A stretch of 64,000 nt of DNA, taken from NCBI RefSeq assembly GCF_019048265.1, contig NZ_CP077311.1:1-64000 (forward strand). The letters run 5' to 3'. Origin of the DNA: Aeromonas sp. FDAARGOS 1405. GTDB lineage: Bacteria > Pseudomonadota > Gammaproteobacteria > Enterobacterales > Aeromonadaceae. Numbering within the stretch: the first letter of the stretch is position 1; every line of letters begins with the position of its first letter. Made by a program: the position numbers and the translations under genes. The notes under the pieces are model-generated. The model saw only the letters and a program-made list of their open reading frames with translations, had not been told where the DNA came from and did not search any database. Shown piece by piece: positions 9,125-18,069 of the stretch.

Positions 9125-9613
9125 ATGAGCAAAAAAAACAGTAAAAACAAAGCCGGGTCCAGCACCATTGCACTCAACAGAACCGCGCGCCACGAATACT
9201 TCATCGAAGAGAAGATCGAAGCGGGTCTGTCCCTGCAAGGGTGGGAAGTCAAATCCCTGCGGGCGGGCAAGGCCAACATCAGCGAAGCCTATGTCATCTT
9301 TCGCGATGGCGAAGCCTACCTGTTCGGCTCCAGCTTCCTGCCACTGCAAGCGGCCTCCAGCCATGTGGTGTGTGACCCGACCCGTACCCGCAAACTGCTG
9401 CTGAGCCGTCGTGAACTCGACAAGCTCGAAAGCCTGATTGCCCGTCAGGGCTATACCGTCGTCCCTCTCGCCCTCTACTGGAAACAGTGCTGGGTCAAGG
9501 TCGAGATCGGTCTGGTGAAGGGCAAGAAAGAGCACGACAAACGCGAAGATACCAAGGCCCGCGAGTGGGATCGGGAAAAAGCGCGCATCATGAAGAACAA
9601 GTACCGCGGCTAA
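9125..9613 (+). CDS. smpB: SsrA-binding protein SmpB
   Basis: At 162 residues this is a normal SmpB, the protein that escorts tmRNA to stalled ribosomes for trans-translation. Visible are a basic N-terminus, [20 protein letters not shown], the [15 protein letters not shown] core and a C-terminal tail rich in Lys/Arg ([20 protein letters not shown]) that inserts into the mRNA channel. The gene is followed 162 bp later by ssrA, its RNA partner. Confidence 0.98.
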   Translation: MSKKNSKNKAGSSTIALNRTARHEYFIEEKIEAGLSLQGWEVKSLRAGKANISEAYVIFRDGEAYLFGSSFLPLQAASSHVVCDPTRTRKLLLSRRELDKLESLIARQGYTVVPLALYWKQCWVKVEIGLVKGKKEHDKREDTKAREWDREKARIMKNKYRG

Positions 9614-9732
9614 CCCTCTGATGTCCGGACGATTCCCGTCCGGACACCTCACTTCCGGTTCCCCTCCCCCGGCCACTGCGCACAATAAATCGGCAAACAG
9701 ACCACCAGCTGGCGTGAATAGCCATCAACGCC

Positions 9733-9760
9733 TTGCCATACCAGCATTTTTGCGTACAAT
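9733..9760 (+). promoter_or_regulatory. Predicted ssrA promoter
   Basis: TTGCCA (9733-9738), a 16-bp spacer and TACAAT (9755-9760) lie 16 bases before the mature tmRNA 5' end, leaving room for a short 5' leader removed by RNase P. Confidence 0.65.
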
Positions 9761-9775
9761 CGCAATTAACAACTT

Positions 9776-10135
9776 GGGGCTGATTCTGGATTCGACAAGA
9801 TTCACGAAACCCAAGGTGCATGCCGAGGTGCGGTAGGCCTCGTTAATAAACCGCAAAAAAATAGTCGCAAACGACGAAAACTACGCACTAGCAGCTTAAT
9901 AACCTGCATAGAGCCCTTCTACCCTAGCTTGCCTGTGTCCTAGGGAATCGGAAGGTCATCCTTCACAGGATCGTGTGGAAGTCCTGCTCGGGGCGGAAGC
10001 ATTAAAACCAATCGAGCTAGTCAATTCGTGGCGTGTCTCTCCGCAGCGGGTTGGCGAATGTAAAGAGTGACTAAGCATGTAGTGCCAAGGATGTAGTAAT
10101 TTTGGACGGGGGTTCAAATCCCCCCAGCTCCACCA
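9776..10135 (+). ncRNA. ssrA: Transfer-messenger RNA (tmRNA, SsrA)
   Basis: The 360-nt RNA begins GGGGCTGATTCTGGATTCGAC and ends in the T-arm/acceptor GGTTCAAATCCCCCCAGCTCCACCA, so the alanine-tRNA-like ends pair and CCA is encoded. The tag reading frame (9867-9896) encodes ANDENYALAA followed by two stops, the same tag as in E. coli. Internal pseudoknot regions are similar to those of other gammaproteobacteria. It works with SmpB to rescue stalled ribosomes. Its 3' end is a common landing site for genomic islands, and the Dnd locus begins right behind it. Confidence 0.98.
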
Positions 10136-10144
10136 AACGTTTGG

Positions 10145-10178
10145 AAAGGGCCACCTCGCAAGAGGTGGCCCTTTTTAT
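10145..10178 (+). terminator. Intrinsic terminator of ssrA
   Basis: The stem AAAGGGCCACCTC / GAGGTGGCCCTTT with loop GCAA and a T-rich tail lies 10 bases after the tmRNA CCA. Confidence 0.9.
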
Positions 10179-10298
10179 TTGTTCATCTGGTTCACAAAGA
10201 CCCAACCTGTTGGCTTTTCGAGATCACTCTCACGGATTGATAGGTCTGCTGTGGAGGCAAAACCAGTAATATAACGCACTGGTTCATAAGGATTCGTC

Positions 10299-10838
10299 AT
10301 GCGCTTAGAGGATGCCTGCAGCCAACATTTCACCTTCGAGATGCTGTTTCACTGTGGTGAAACTTGGCAACGCATCCAATGCCCAAACTTGCCTGAACAA
10401 ACCGAGAGCTGGCTGGCCTACCGTGAACTGGCAACGCATATTCTCGATCCGCTGGTAGAAGCATTTGGCCACCCATTGCTGACCTATGGGTTTTGTGGAG
10501 TAACACTGCGCAAAGCTATTCTTTCCAACGCCTCCCCCGGTATAGCCCCCACACTCGATCAACATGCAGCCTGTGAACTCAATCAGCGAGGAAGCGTTAT
10601 CTGTCCTCGGCAAGGGGCCGCGGTTGATCTGATATACCTAGGGAAGAACAGCTATCAGGTAGCCCTTTGGTTGGCGCAACACACCCCGTTTGATCGTCTC
10701 TATCTCTATGGCCCAGACCGGCCACTGCATATCAGCTATGGGCACGAACAAAACCGCGCCTTGGTCGAACTCAACACTCACCATGGAAGACGAATGCCCA
10801 AGCGGCTGACACTCACCCAACTCAAAGGAATGTGCTGA
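10299..10838 (+). CDS. M15/DD-peptidase-like protein of unknown function, Dnd-associated
   Basis: A 179-residue protein with no signal peptide. Its second half shows LDQHAACELN, then QGAAVDLIYLG and RPLHISYGHEQNRA, recalling the His...Gly-x-Ala-x-Asp...His zinc-ligand pattern of M15/Hedgehog-type DD-peptidases (SxHxxGxAxD ... HxSY), with extra residues between the first His and the Asp. A cytoplasmic protein of this sort next to DNA-modification genes is unlikely to act on peptidoglycan. AAGGAT stands eight bases before the start. Its stop overlaps the start of the following methyltransferase gene (TGATG), so the two are translationally coupled. The fold call is an inference from pattern; no function is claimed. 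Confidence 0.6.
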   Translation: MRLEDACSQHFTFEMLFHCGETWQRIQCPNLPEQTESWLAYRELATHILDPLVEAFGHPLLTYGFCGVTLRKAILSNASPGIAPTLDQHAACELNQRGSVICPRQGAAVDLIYLGKNSYQVALWLAQHTPFDRLYLYGPDRPLHISYGHEQNRALVELNTHHGRRMPKRLTLTQLKGMC

Positions 10839-12862
10839 TGCTGACCCCCGAGCGCTTCACGCAACTGGTCGCGGCCCTGCCATACAAAAAAGTGCTGCCC
10901 GACGCGGTCTATCTGCACAAAGAGACCCTGGCCACGACCAGCCCACAGCTCTACCGTTTTGTCTGTGCGGTAGCACAAGCGCTCAAACTCCCGGAGTGTG
11001 AATGGGATCTGGTCAAGTTGGCAAAGCAGGAGTTTCGGCTGTCACTGCTCAGCTACCCCACCTTCTTCGAAGAGGCCTACCCCAGCCTCAAGCAGAGCGT
11101 GACCGTTGATCTGGCCAAACTAAGCCATACCGTTACCCGCTACGACAGCCAGGACAATCCCCCCATTCTGCACCGCAAAGAGTGCATGCTGACCCCCGAT
11201 CATCCACAAGTAGAGATCTGTCGCCAGATCACCGAAGAGGGGGAGTTGGCGGGACTTTACGATCATCCCCGTATGATTGGCTTCAAAGCATCGTGGGAGC
11301 GGCTTATCGCAAGACACGGCTACCAACTGGTTGATGGGCGCCTGTTTCGCATCTCCGCCCTGCCGCCCGAAGAGGGGGGCCCACAAATTGATCGCCATAA
11401 AACCGCGTTGGTTCGCCATGAACTCTCGGCCCCCATGAAGATGCTGGCACGCCATGGTTATCTCAACGGCGACTATGCGCTGTTTGATTACGGTTGCGGC
11501 CGAGGGGATGACCTGCGGGAGCTGGAAGCACACGGTATTGATGCGCTGGGCTGGGACCCGAACTTTCGCCCGGATGGGGAGAAGGTGGTCTCCCATCTGG
11601 TCAATCTCGGTTTTGTGATCAACGTGATTGAGGATCAAGATGAGCGAATGGAGGCGCTGCTCGGCGCCTGGGAGCTGACCCAAACCCTGCTGGTCGTCTC
11701 GGCCATGCTGGCCAACGACAGCTTTATTGCCCAGTTCACTCCTTATAAAGATGGCGTTATCACCTCGCGCAACACCTTTCAGCGCTACTACAACCAAAGC
11801 GAGCTCAAGCACTACATAGACAGAACATTGGATGAAAATGCCATTGCCGTTGGGCCCGGCATCTTTTATGTGTTCAAAGACAAGCTCGAAGAGCAACGCT
11901 TTTTGGCACAGCGTCAACGCCGAAGCCACAGCTGGCAACAGCTGACCTCGCCCACGCCCAACCATCGGGCCACTGCGGCACTGCTGATCACTCGCCATCA
12001 ACCGCTGTTTGAAGCCTTCTGGCAGCGGGCGCTGACCCTTGGCCGAATCCCGGCCAATGACGAATTTGAACAAAGCGACGAGTTAAGAGATATAGCAGGC
12101 AGTCATCGCAAAGCCATGACCCTGCTTGGCCAGCATTTTGACCTTGCCCAGTTAAAGCAGGCCGAGCTGGAGCGGCAGCAAGATTTGCTGGTCTACCTGG
12201 CACTCAACCTGTTTGGCAAACGCCAAGCCTATACCCAGTACCCCAGCGAGCTGCAGCGGGATATCAAAGCCTTTTTCGGTAGCAACCCGCAGGCACAGCA
12301 GGCAGCCAGAGCACTGCTCTACCAGATTGCGGATATCGCCCTCATCAACCAGGCCTGCGAGCTGGCCCATCAACAGCTCCCCAACAGCCTGCTCTATCCC
12401 AGCCATTCACTGCTGCTGCACAAATGCTTTATTCCGCAATTACCGCCGCTGCTGCGTGTCTACCTCGGGGCGGCCTGCCAGCTCTACGGTGACTTGACCG
12501 ATATCGACGTGATCAAGCTGCACATCCGCTCCGGCAAGGTGAGCCTGATGGGGTATGACGACTTCAGCAAGCCCATCCCCCATCTGGTGGAGCGGGTCAA
12601 GATCAAGATGGCCGAGCAGGAGGTCGACTTCTTTGACTACATCAATGAGCAGACCCGGCCACCACTGCTCAACAAAAGCTATCTGATGGCACCGGATGAT
12701 CCGAGCTTCAAGGCACAACGAGCGCTGGAGCAAAGATTGAGCAAACTACTTGGGATGGACCTGGAAACGGAGCATCACTTGAGTCGCCAACAATATGAAT
12801 CAGCTCTCAAAGAGCAAAAAAGGCGAATTTCAGGCTTTCGTATTTGTAGCGTAAAAGAGTAA
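10838..12862 (+). CDS. DNA phosphorothioation-associated putative methyltransferase
   Basis: A 674-residue protein of the family repeatedly found beside dnd genes and annotated as a Dnd-associated putative methyltransferase. The recognisable stretch is IDRHKTALVRHELSAPM, followed by an S-adenosylmethionine loop FDYGCGRGDDL (about residues 215-225) and ALGWDPNF; the C-terminal half is a helical region ending in a short Lys/Arg-rich tail. The ATG at 10838 is chosen because AAGGA precedes it by eight bases; a GTG at 10832 would add two residues. Substrate and role are unproven. It sits with the M15-like gene upstream of the dndB promoter and its DndB-type operator, so it may not be under the same control as dndBCDE. 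Confidence 0.82.
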   Translation: MLTPERFTQLVAALPYKKVLPDAVYLHKETLATTSPQLYRFVCAVAQALKLPECEWDLVKLAKQEFRLSLLSYPTFFEEAYPSLKQSVTVDLAKLSHTVTRYDSQDNPPILHRKECMLTPDHPQVEICRQITEEGELAGLYDHPRMIGFKASWERLIARHGYQLVDGRLFRISALPPEEGGPQIDRHKTALVRHELSAPMKMLARHGYLNGDYALFDYGCGRGDDLRELEAHGIDALGWDPNFRPDGEKVVSHLVNLGFVINVIEDQDERMEALLGAWELTQTLLVVSAMLANDSFIAQFTPYKDGVITSRNTFQRYYNQSELKHYIDRTLDENAIAVGPGIFYVFKDKLEEQRFLAQRQRRSHSWQQLTSPTPNHRATAALLITRHQPLFEAFWQRALTLGRIPANDEFEQSDELRDIAGSHRKAMTLLGQHFDLAQLKQAELERQQDLLVYLALNLFGKRQAYTQYPSELQRDIKAFFGSNPQAQQAARALLYQIADIALINQACELAHQQLPNSLLYPSHSLLLHKCFIPQLPPLLRVYLGAACQLYGDLTDIDVIKLHIRSGKVSLMGYDDFSKPIPHLVERVKIKMAEQEVDFFDYINEQTRPPLLNKSYLMAPDDPSFKAQRALEQRLSKLLGMDLETEHHLSRQQYESALKEQKRRISGFRICSVKE

Positions 12863-12941
12863 AATCAGCGCCCCAAAATAACGTAAAAAAACACTTATTC
12901 CTCGCTAAAACCTAATCTACAGTCTTATAACAACATGTGAT

Positions 12942-12959
12942 TACGTTAATTTTGACGTA
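12942..12959 (+). promoter_or_regulatory. Candidate DndB operator TACG-N10-CGTA
   Basis: The sequence TACGTTAATTTTGACGTA fits exactly the TACG-N10-CGTA motif reported for autoregulation of dnd transcription by DndB in Salmonella; the hexamer arms TTACGT/ACGTAA are perfectly inverted. It is 39 bases before the dndB start. A further ACGTAA half-site lies at 12881-12886. Confidence 0.65.
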
Positions 12960-12997
12960 AATCTAGACTTAAAGCAGGACTAGCCAGGAGCATCATC

Positions 12998-14083
12998 ATG
13001 AACCACTTCGACGCTGACTACTGCTACTCATTCCCCGCAGTGCGTGGGATACAAGCCGGTCGCCCCTTCTATATCGCGACCTGCCCGATGCGCATCATCC
13101 CCAAAATTTTCAACTTCGATGAGAGCGAAGTCCCCCCTGAATTGCGGGCGCAACGCACATTGAACAAATCCCGGATCCCGGAAATGGTGCGATACCTCTT
13201 GGAGAATCCCAAGGATTACGTCTTCTCTGCCTTGACTGCGTCAATAGCTGTTGACGTCGAGTTTGCTGAACATCCCGGATCCAACAATCTGGGCACTTTA
13301 CGGGTGCCCATGGATGCACAGATCCTGATCAACGATGGCCAGCACCGCCGCAAAGCTATCGAAGAGGCATTGGTAGAGCGCCCCGAACTGGGTCAGGACA
13401 ACATCCCTGTCTTGTTCTTTGTCGATGAAGGGTTAACCCGAAGCCAGCAAATGTTTGCTGATCTCAACAAGTACGCGGTCAAACCCAGTCCGTCACTGTC
13501 AACGCTCTATGACCATAGAGATCAAGGCTCTGAGCTTGCTCGCCATTTGGCTACCAGCATGGAGCCCTTCGTCGGGCTTACTGAGATGGAAAAGTCGAGC
13601 ATCTCCCAGCTCTCCAGCAAGCTATTCACCTTAAGTAGCATCAAACAGGCAACCCGAGCCCTACTGGGCAAGGGACCTAAAGAGGGCTGCACAGATGAAG
13701 AGGCCAAGCTGGCGGCTCTCTATTGGAAAGCGGTCTACGACCAGATGCCGGATTGGCAGATGGCAAGTCGCAAAGAAGTATCACCCGCCCAACTCCGGCA
13801 GGAGTATGTCCATGCTCACGGGGTCGGCTTGCAAGCTCTCGGTATGCTCGGCCGCTTCTTGATAAGCGAGCATCCTGATACCTGGCAAACAGACCTTGGT
13901 AAGCTCAAGACCATTGATTGGCGCAAAACCAACCCGGAATGGATTCGCAGAACCATGTCGCATGGCAAGCTAAGCAAGTCAACCACAGCGCTCCAGCTTA
14001 CCTGCAACGCACTTAAAACATCACTCAACCTCCCCCTCACCCCTGAGGAGAAGGTACTTGAAGCTCAGGTTGTCTCTCAATGA
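12998..14083 (+). CDS. dndB: DNA sulfur modification protein DndB
   Basis: A 361-residue DGQHR-domain protein; the diagnostic DGQHRRKAIEEAL lies at residues 113-125, followed by VLFFVDEGLT and QMFADLNKYAVKPS. DndB is not needed for sulfur insertion but represses the dnd genes and affects how many sites are modified. The upstream operator-like palindrome supports autoregulation here. The start is preceded by CCAGGAGCATCATC. The stop overlaps the dndC start (ATGA), giving translational coupling through the modification operon. Confidence 0.93.
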   Translation: MNHFDADYCYSFPAVRGIQAGRPFYIATCPMRIIPKIFNFDESEVPPELRAQRTLNKSRIPEMVRYLLENPKDYVFSALTASIAVDVEFAEHPGSNNLGTLRVPMDAQILINDGQHRRKAIEEALVERPELGQDNIPVLFFVDEGLTRSQQMFADLNKYAVKPSPSLSTLYDHRDQGSELARHLATSMEPFVGLTEMEKSSISQLSSKLFTLSSIKQATRALLGKGPKEGCTDEEAKLAALYWKAVYDQMPDWQMASRKEVSPAQLRQEYVHAHGVGLQALGMLGRFLISEHPDTWQTDLGKLKTIDWRKTNPEWIRRTMSHGKLSKSTTALQLTCNALKTSLNLPLTPEEKVLEAQVVSQ

Positions 14084-15714
14084 ACCCCTTGATTCAGGCC
14101 CATGATCTGGCCGATTACGAAGATTTCATCAATACCGAGCCCTTTGCCGGCCGCCCACTGGCAGAGTATGTAGCTGAAGTACAACGTATCTATTGCGCAG
14201 ACAAACGTCCCTGGGTCATTGGTTATAGCGGAGGTAAAGACTCTTCTGCTGTGCTGACGCTGGTCTATCTGGCACTGCTGGGGTTACCGCCTGAACTGCG
14301 CCACAAAGATGTCTTTGTCGTTTCATCAGACACCCTGGTCGAGACCCCTGTTGTCGTCGATTTGATCATTCGGACCATGGATCAAATCGAAAAGGGCGCC
14401 AAACGCGATGCGTTACCCATTACCTCTCACCCTGTCGTACCCAAAACCCATGAGACGTTTTGGGTAAACCTGCTCGGCAAAGGCTACCCTGCCCCGACTC
14501 GCAGCTTCCGCTGGTGTACCGAGCGAATGAAGATCAACCCGGTCAGTGACTTTATCAAAGACAAGGTCAGCCAGTTTGAAGAGGTGATTGTTGTGCTCGG
14601 CTCTCGCAGCAGCGAGAGTGCTTCCCGTGCCCAGGTCATTGCCAAGCACAAGATTGATGGAACCCGACTTGCCCGCCATACCACGCTGGCCAATGCCTTC
14701 ATCTACACCCCTATCGACACTTGGGATGTTGAGGATGTCTGGAAACTGCTGCGCGGCGCCTTCAAATACGCGCCGGATGATGTAGAAGAGTGGGAAAATC
14801 CCTGGGGCGGCAATAACCGCCCGCTCTGGACTCTTTATATGGACTCCTCAGGTCAGGGTGAGTGTCCATTGGTCATTGATGACAGCACCCCCTCTTGTGG
14901 TAATTCACGCTTTGGGTGTTGGACCTGTACCGTGGTCACCAAAGACCGAGCCATGGAGAGCCTGATCCAAAACGGCGAAGACTGGATGATCCCCCTGCTC
15001 AAGTTTCGTAATCAGCTAGCTCTGACCACAGACCCTGCGCAAAAAGATACCTACCGTAACTACAAGCGCCGCACCGGCAAGGTGAGCTACCAATATGCCA
15101 AAGAGGGTGAAGAGCTTAGCGCAGAACGCAAGCACGTCCCCGGCCCTTATTGGCTGAAATACCGCCAAGAGTGGCTTAAAGAGCTGCTCGAGATGGAACG
15201 TGACCTCAACCTGCGTGGCCACACCATTACTCTGATCACCAAGCCGGAGCTGCATGCGATTCGCCAAGAGTGGTTAACTGACCCTAACGAACCGGATTGG
15301 AATGACTCACTGCCAGCTATATATCGGGAAGTGTATGGCGAAGACCTCGACTGGCTAATCGACGATCAGTCACGCTTTAACGCCAGCGATGCTGAGCTGC
15401 TGGCACAACTAAGCCAGGGCTATGATGTCGAGCCCGAGATGGTGATGAAGCTGATAGAGCTCGAAATATCCCTTGAAGGGCTTAGCCGCCGCCAAGGCGT
15501 CTTCGCCAAAATAGGAACCATCCTGAAACAGGATTGGGGCAGCCTCGAAGCCATAGAGCAGAAACAGGCACAATTACAAAAGCGCAATGAGCGCGATCTC
15601 TATCAAGAAGAAGTGGAACAAATTGAACAGTCGCTTGCTGAATTGCAAAAGCAATTGGCACAAGCCGACGATATGGCAGCACTGTTTAGTGAGGCAGTAA
15701 AAAATGATCATTAA
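14080..15714 (+). CDS. dndC: DNA sulfur modification protein DndC (PAPS reductase-like ATP pyrophosphatase)
   Basis: A 544-residue PAPS-reductase/ATP-pyrophosphatase family protein. The PP-loop SGGKDSSAV lies at residues 50-58, SFRWCTERMK follows near 145, and a cysteine cluster CGNSRFGCWTC near residues 272-282 is suited to the 4Fe-4S cluster known for DndC. The enzyme activates the DNA backbone with ATP and accepts sulfur from a cysteine desulfurase. No dndA/iscS-like gene is present in the window, so a host IscS presumably supplies sulfur, as in other dndBCDE loci. The tail from ~480 is coiled-coil-like. It overlaps dndD by 11 bases. Confidence 0.95.
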   Translation: MNPLIQAHDLADYEDFINTEPFAGRPLAEYVAEVQRIYCADKRPWVIGYSGGKDSSAVLTLVYLALLGLPPELRHKDVFVVSSDTLVETPVVVDLIIRTMDQIEKGAKRDALPITSHPVVPKTHETFWVNLLGKGYPAPTRSFRWCTERMKINPVSDFIKDKVSQFEEVIVVLGSRSSESASRAQVIAKHKIDGTRLARHTTLANAFIYTPIDTWDVEDVWKLLRGAFKYAPDDVEEWENPWGGNNRPLWTLYMDSSGQGECPLVIDDSTPSCGNSRFGCWTCTVVTKDRAMESLIQNGEDWMIPLLKFRNQLALTTDPAQKDTYRNYKRRTGKVSYQYAKEGEELSAERKHVPGPYWLKYRQEWLKELLEMERDLNLRGHTITLITKPELHAIRQEWLTDPNEPDWNDSLPAIYREVYGEDLDWLIDDQSRFNASDAELLAQLSQGYDVEPEMVMKLIELEISLEGLSRRQGVFAKIGTILKQDWGSLEAIEQKQAQLQKRNERDLYQEEVEQIEQSLAELQKQLAQADDMAALFSEAVKNDH

Positions 15715-17722
15715 GAAGTTGGTCTTGCATAACTTTCGTGTATTTCGTGGTCACCACGAAATAGAGCTGACCCCACAAAAACGCGAATATGAGCGACATG
15801 ATAGGCCTATCGTGCTGTTTGGTGGCCTCAACGGCGCAGGCAAAACGTCGATTTTGTCAGCCATCCGTTTAGCACTATATGGACGTCTGGCCTTTGATAA
15901 CCTCATCCACAATCAGGACTATATTGACCAACTTACTGCACTGATCCATAACGGCGTCAGCGTCTCTCAGCAACCTAAAGATGCCTCGATTGAACTCGTG
16001 TTTACCTATAACCAAGGGGGCACTGAGTCTGAATTTACCGTTATTCGCAGCTGGAATCGCAATAAAAAAGATAGGCTAAAACTGCTGCAAAACGGGGTCG
16101 AGCTGGACGAGCTTAACTATGAGCAGTGCCAGGGTTTTCTCAATGAGTTAATCCCGCACGGTATTGCTGATCTCTTCTTTTTTGATGGCGAGAAGATAGC
16201 CTCATTGGCAGAAGATGAATCGGGCAAGATTCTGCAGACCGCGGTACGCCGCCTGCTGGGCCTTGACCTGATCGCCAAACTGCGCACCGACCTTGGCATC
16301 TATTTAAAGCAGCAAGGAGCCAAAGAGCTGGGTACCCAACAACAGCACAAATTAGCCGAGCTGGAGCAGAATAAAAAGCAGTTTGCCAAACAGGCCGAGC
16401 ATTATCGATTTGAAGCTGACTTGGTGATGGCAAGGATTGGCCTGATTACCCAGGATATTCAGAAATATGAAGCCATGCTGGCAGCACAAGGTGGTGCATT
16501 TGCGCGGACAAAAAATCAGGAGCAGCAGAAAGTTGCTGAACTGGTAAAAGAAAAAGAACAGCTTGAAAAGAGTCTGCGCCATGAATGTGATGGCTCCCTC
16601 CCCTTTGCACTGGCCCCCAACACCATGGCCAAACTGCAGCAACAGCTGGCCAAAGAAATAGAGATAAAAAGGGCTCGCAGCTTTTCCCAAGAGCTCCATA
16701 TTTTTCTCGAACAGCTTAAAGCCAATATCGGCTTTAAAGGTAAAGAGACGCTGGCCATCACAACCCAGGCGATCGAAGAGCAGCTTGACAGCTTTATGGC
16801 CAACAAGCCGCAAGGTGAAGTCCTCTTTGATATCTCGGAGCGCGAGACTCACATCGTCATCGCGACAATCAGTGAGGATTGCCAACGGGCTTGGAACAAA
16901 TTTGATGCACAGCGTCGTAAATTGGCCAAGGTTGAACATCAACTGGAACAAGCCGCCAGCAATATTGAGCGAGCACCGGATGATGAGCAGCTGATGGATA
17001 TCTTCCAAACCCTGCGAGAGATGGACAATCAACGGCAAGAAGAGCGCCACAAATACAAGGCTCTGCTGGAACAAGCCAAGCAAGCGGTAATGAGTCAACT
17101 GGATTGCGCCCGCCAGATCCAGAAATTGCACGATAAAGCCAGAGAACAATATGGTGCTGTGAGTGCAGTGCAATATGCCAATGAGACCATCAGTTTGCTG
17201 GATGAATACAGCGATGTATTGACCCAGGCCCGGGTTAAAACGCTGGAGCAGAATTTTGAAGTGGCCTACCGAAAATTGGCTAGAAAAGAAGATCTGCAGA
17301 TTAAGGCCAGGATCAATCCTCACACCTTTGATGTGGAGCTGGTAGACGAAGCTGGGATTGCTATCAATAGAAAGTCGCTCTCTGCCGGTGAGAAGCAAAT
17401 TTATGCCATCGCGATCCTGGAAGCCTTGGCTAAAACATCTGGTAGACAACTGCCGGTCATTATTGATACCCCGCTGGGGCGCCTTGACTCACATCATAGA
17501 GACAAGCTGATTCATCACTACTTCCCCTATGCCAGTCATCAGGTGATATTACTGTCGACTGATACCGAAGTGGATGAACGCTATTTTGCCAGTGCTCTTG
17601 CTGATGATATCTCTCATGCCTATCAGATCCGCTTTGATGCGCTGACCAAGTCATCAAAACTGACCAAGGGCTATTTCTGGAAAGAGAGTCCTGTCCAAGT
17701 GCAAGCCAAGGAGGTTTGTTAA
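15704..17722 (+). CDS. dndD: DNA sulfur modification protein DndD (SMC-like ATPase)
   Basis: A 672-residue SMC/RecN/Rad50-like ATPase. Walker A GLNGAGKTS lies at residues 41-49; long charged helices (about 200-490) form the coiled coil; the ABC signature SLSAGEKQIYA is near residue 557 and Walker B VIIDTPLGRLD near 585, ending in a typical LLSTDTEVD D-loop/H-loop region. In the Dnd pathway it is thought to handle DNA for DndC and DndE during sulfur incorporation. The start overlaps the end of dndC and the stop overlaps the start of dndE, consistent with one operon. Confidence 0.95.
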   Translation: MIIKKLVLHNFRVFRGHHEIELTPQKREYERHDRPIVLFGGLNGAGKTSILSAIRLALYGRLAFDNLIHNQDYIDQLTALIHNGVSVSQQPKDASIELVFTYNQGGTESEFTVIRSWNRNKKDRLKLLQNGVELDELNYEQCQGFLNELIPHGIADLFFFDGEKIASLAEDESGKILQTAVRRLLGLDLIAKLRTDLGIYLKQQGAKELGTQQQHKLAELEQNKKQFAKQAEHYRFEADLVMARIGLITQDIQKYEAMLAAQGGAFARTKNQEQQKVAELVKEKEQLEKSLRHECDGSLPFALAPNTMAKLQQQLAKEIEIKRARSFSQELHIFLEQLKANIGFKGKETLAITTQAIEEQLDSFMANKPQGEVLFDISERETHIVIATISEDCQRAWNKFDAQRRKLAKVEHQLEQAASNIERAPDDEQLMDIFQTLREMDNQRQEERHKYKALLEQAKQAVMSQLDCARQIQKLHDKAREQYGAVSAVQYANETISLLDEYSDVLTQARVKTLEQNFEVAYRKLARKEDLQIKARINPHTFDVELVDEAGIAINRKSLSAGEKQIYAIAILEALAKTSGRQLPVIIDTPLGRLDSHHRDKLIHHYFPYASHQVILLSTDTEVDERYFASALADDISHAYQIRFDALTKSSKLTKGYFWKESPVQVQAKEVC

Positions 17723-18069
17723 TGCTCCCGAATCGCATGCAGCTTACCCGCCAAACGGAAGAGCAGCTTAAACGACTTAAAGCCAATACAGGGATCACGC
17801 CCAATGTGGCCGCACGTCTGGCTTTTTTCCGCTCAGTGGAAACTGATTTTCGCTACCACCCTGATCATAAAAAGCTGGATGGCAACCTGGTACTCGACAA
17901 AATCACCTGGCTGGGAGAAACACTGGTTGTTACCGAGCTCACCCTCCAGATGATTTATCCTGACCTGGATCATAAAGAGTGGATAAAAGCCTGGGCTGCT
18001 CATGTGGAAGATGGTATAGCTTCACTACGTAATCACCGTAGTCTAAGCGATTTTACCAAAGCCATATGA
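17722..18069 (+). CDS. dndE: DNA sulfur modification protein DndE
   Basis: A 115-residue basic protein matching DndE: LPNRMQLTRQTEEQLKRLK, then TGITPNVAARLAFFRSVE and a C-terminal WAAHVEDGIASLRNHRSL. The family forms a tetramer and prefers nicked double-stranded DNA. ATG 17722 is used because AAGGAGG precedes it by seven bases and it overlaps the dndD TAA by one base. The next gene starts within its stop codon (ATGA), so at least five genes from dndB onward are translationally linked. Confidence 0.93.
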   Translation: MLPNRMQLTRQTEEQLKRLKANTGITPNVAARLAFFRSVETDFRYHPDHKKLDGNLVLDKITWLGETLVVTELTLQMIYPDLDHKEWIKAWAAHVEDGIASLRNHRSLSDFTKAI

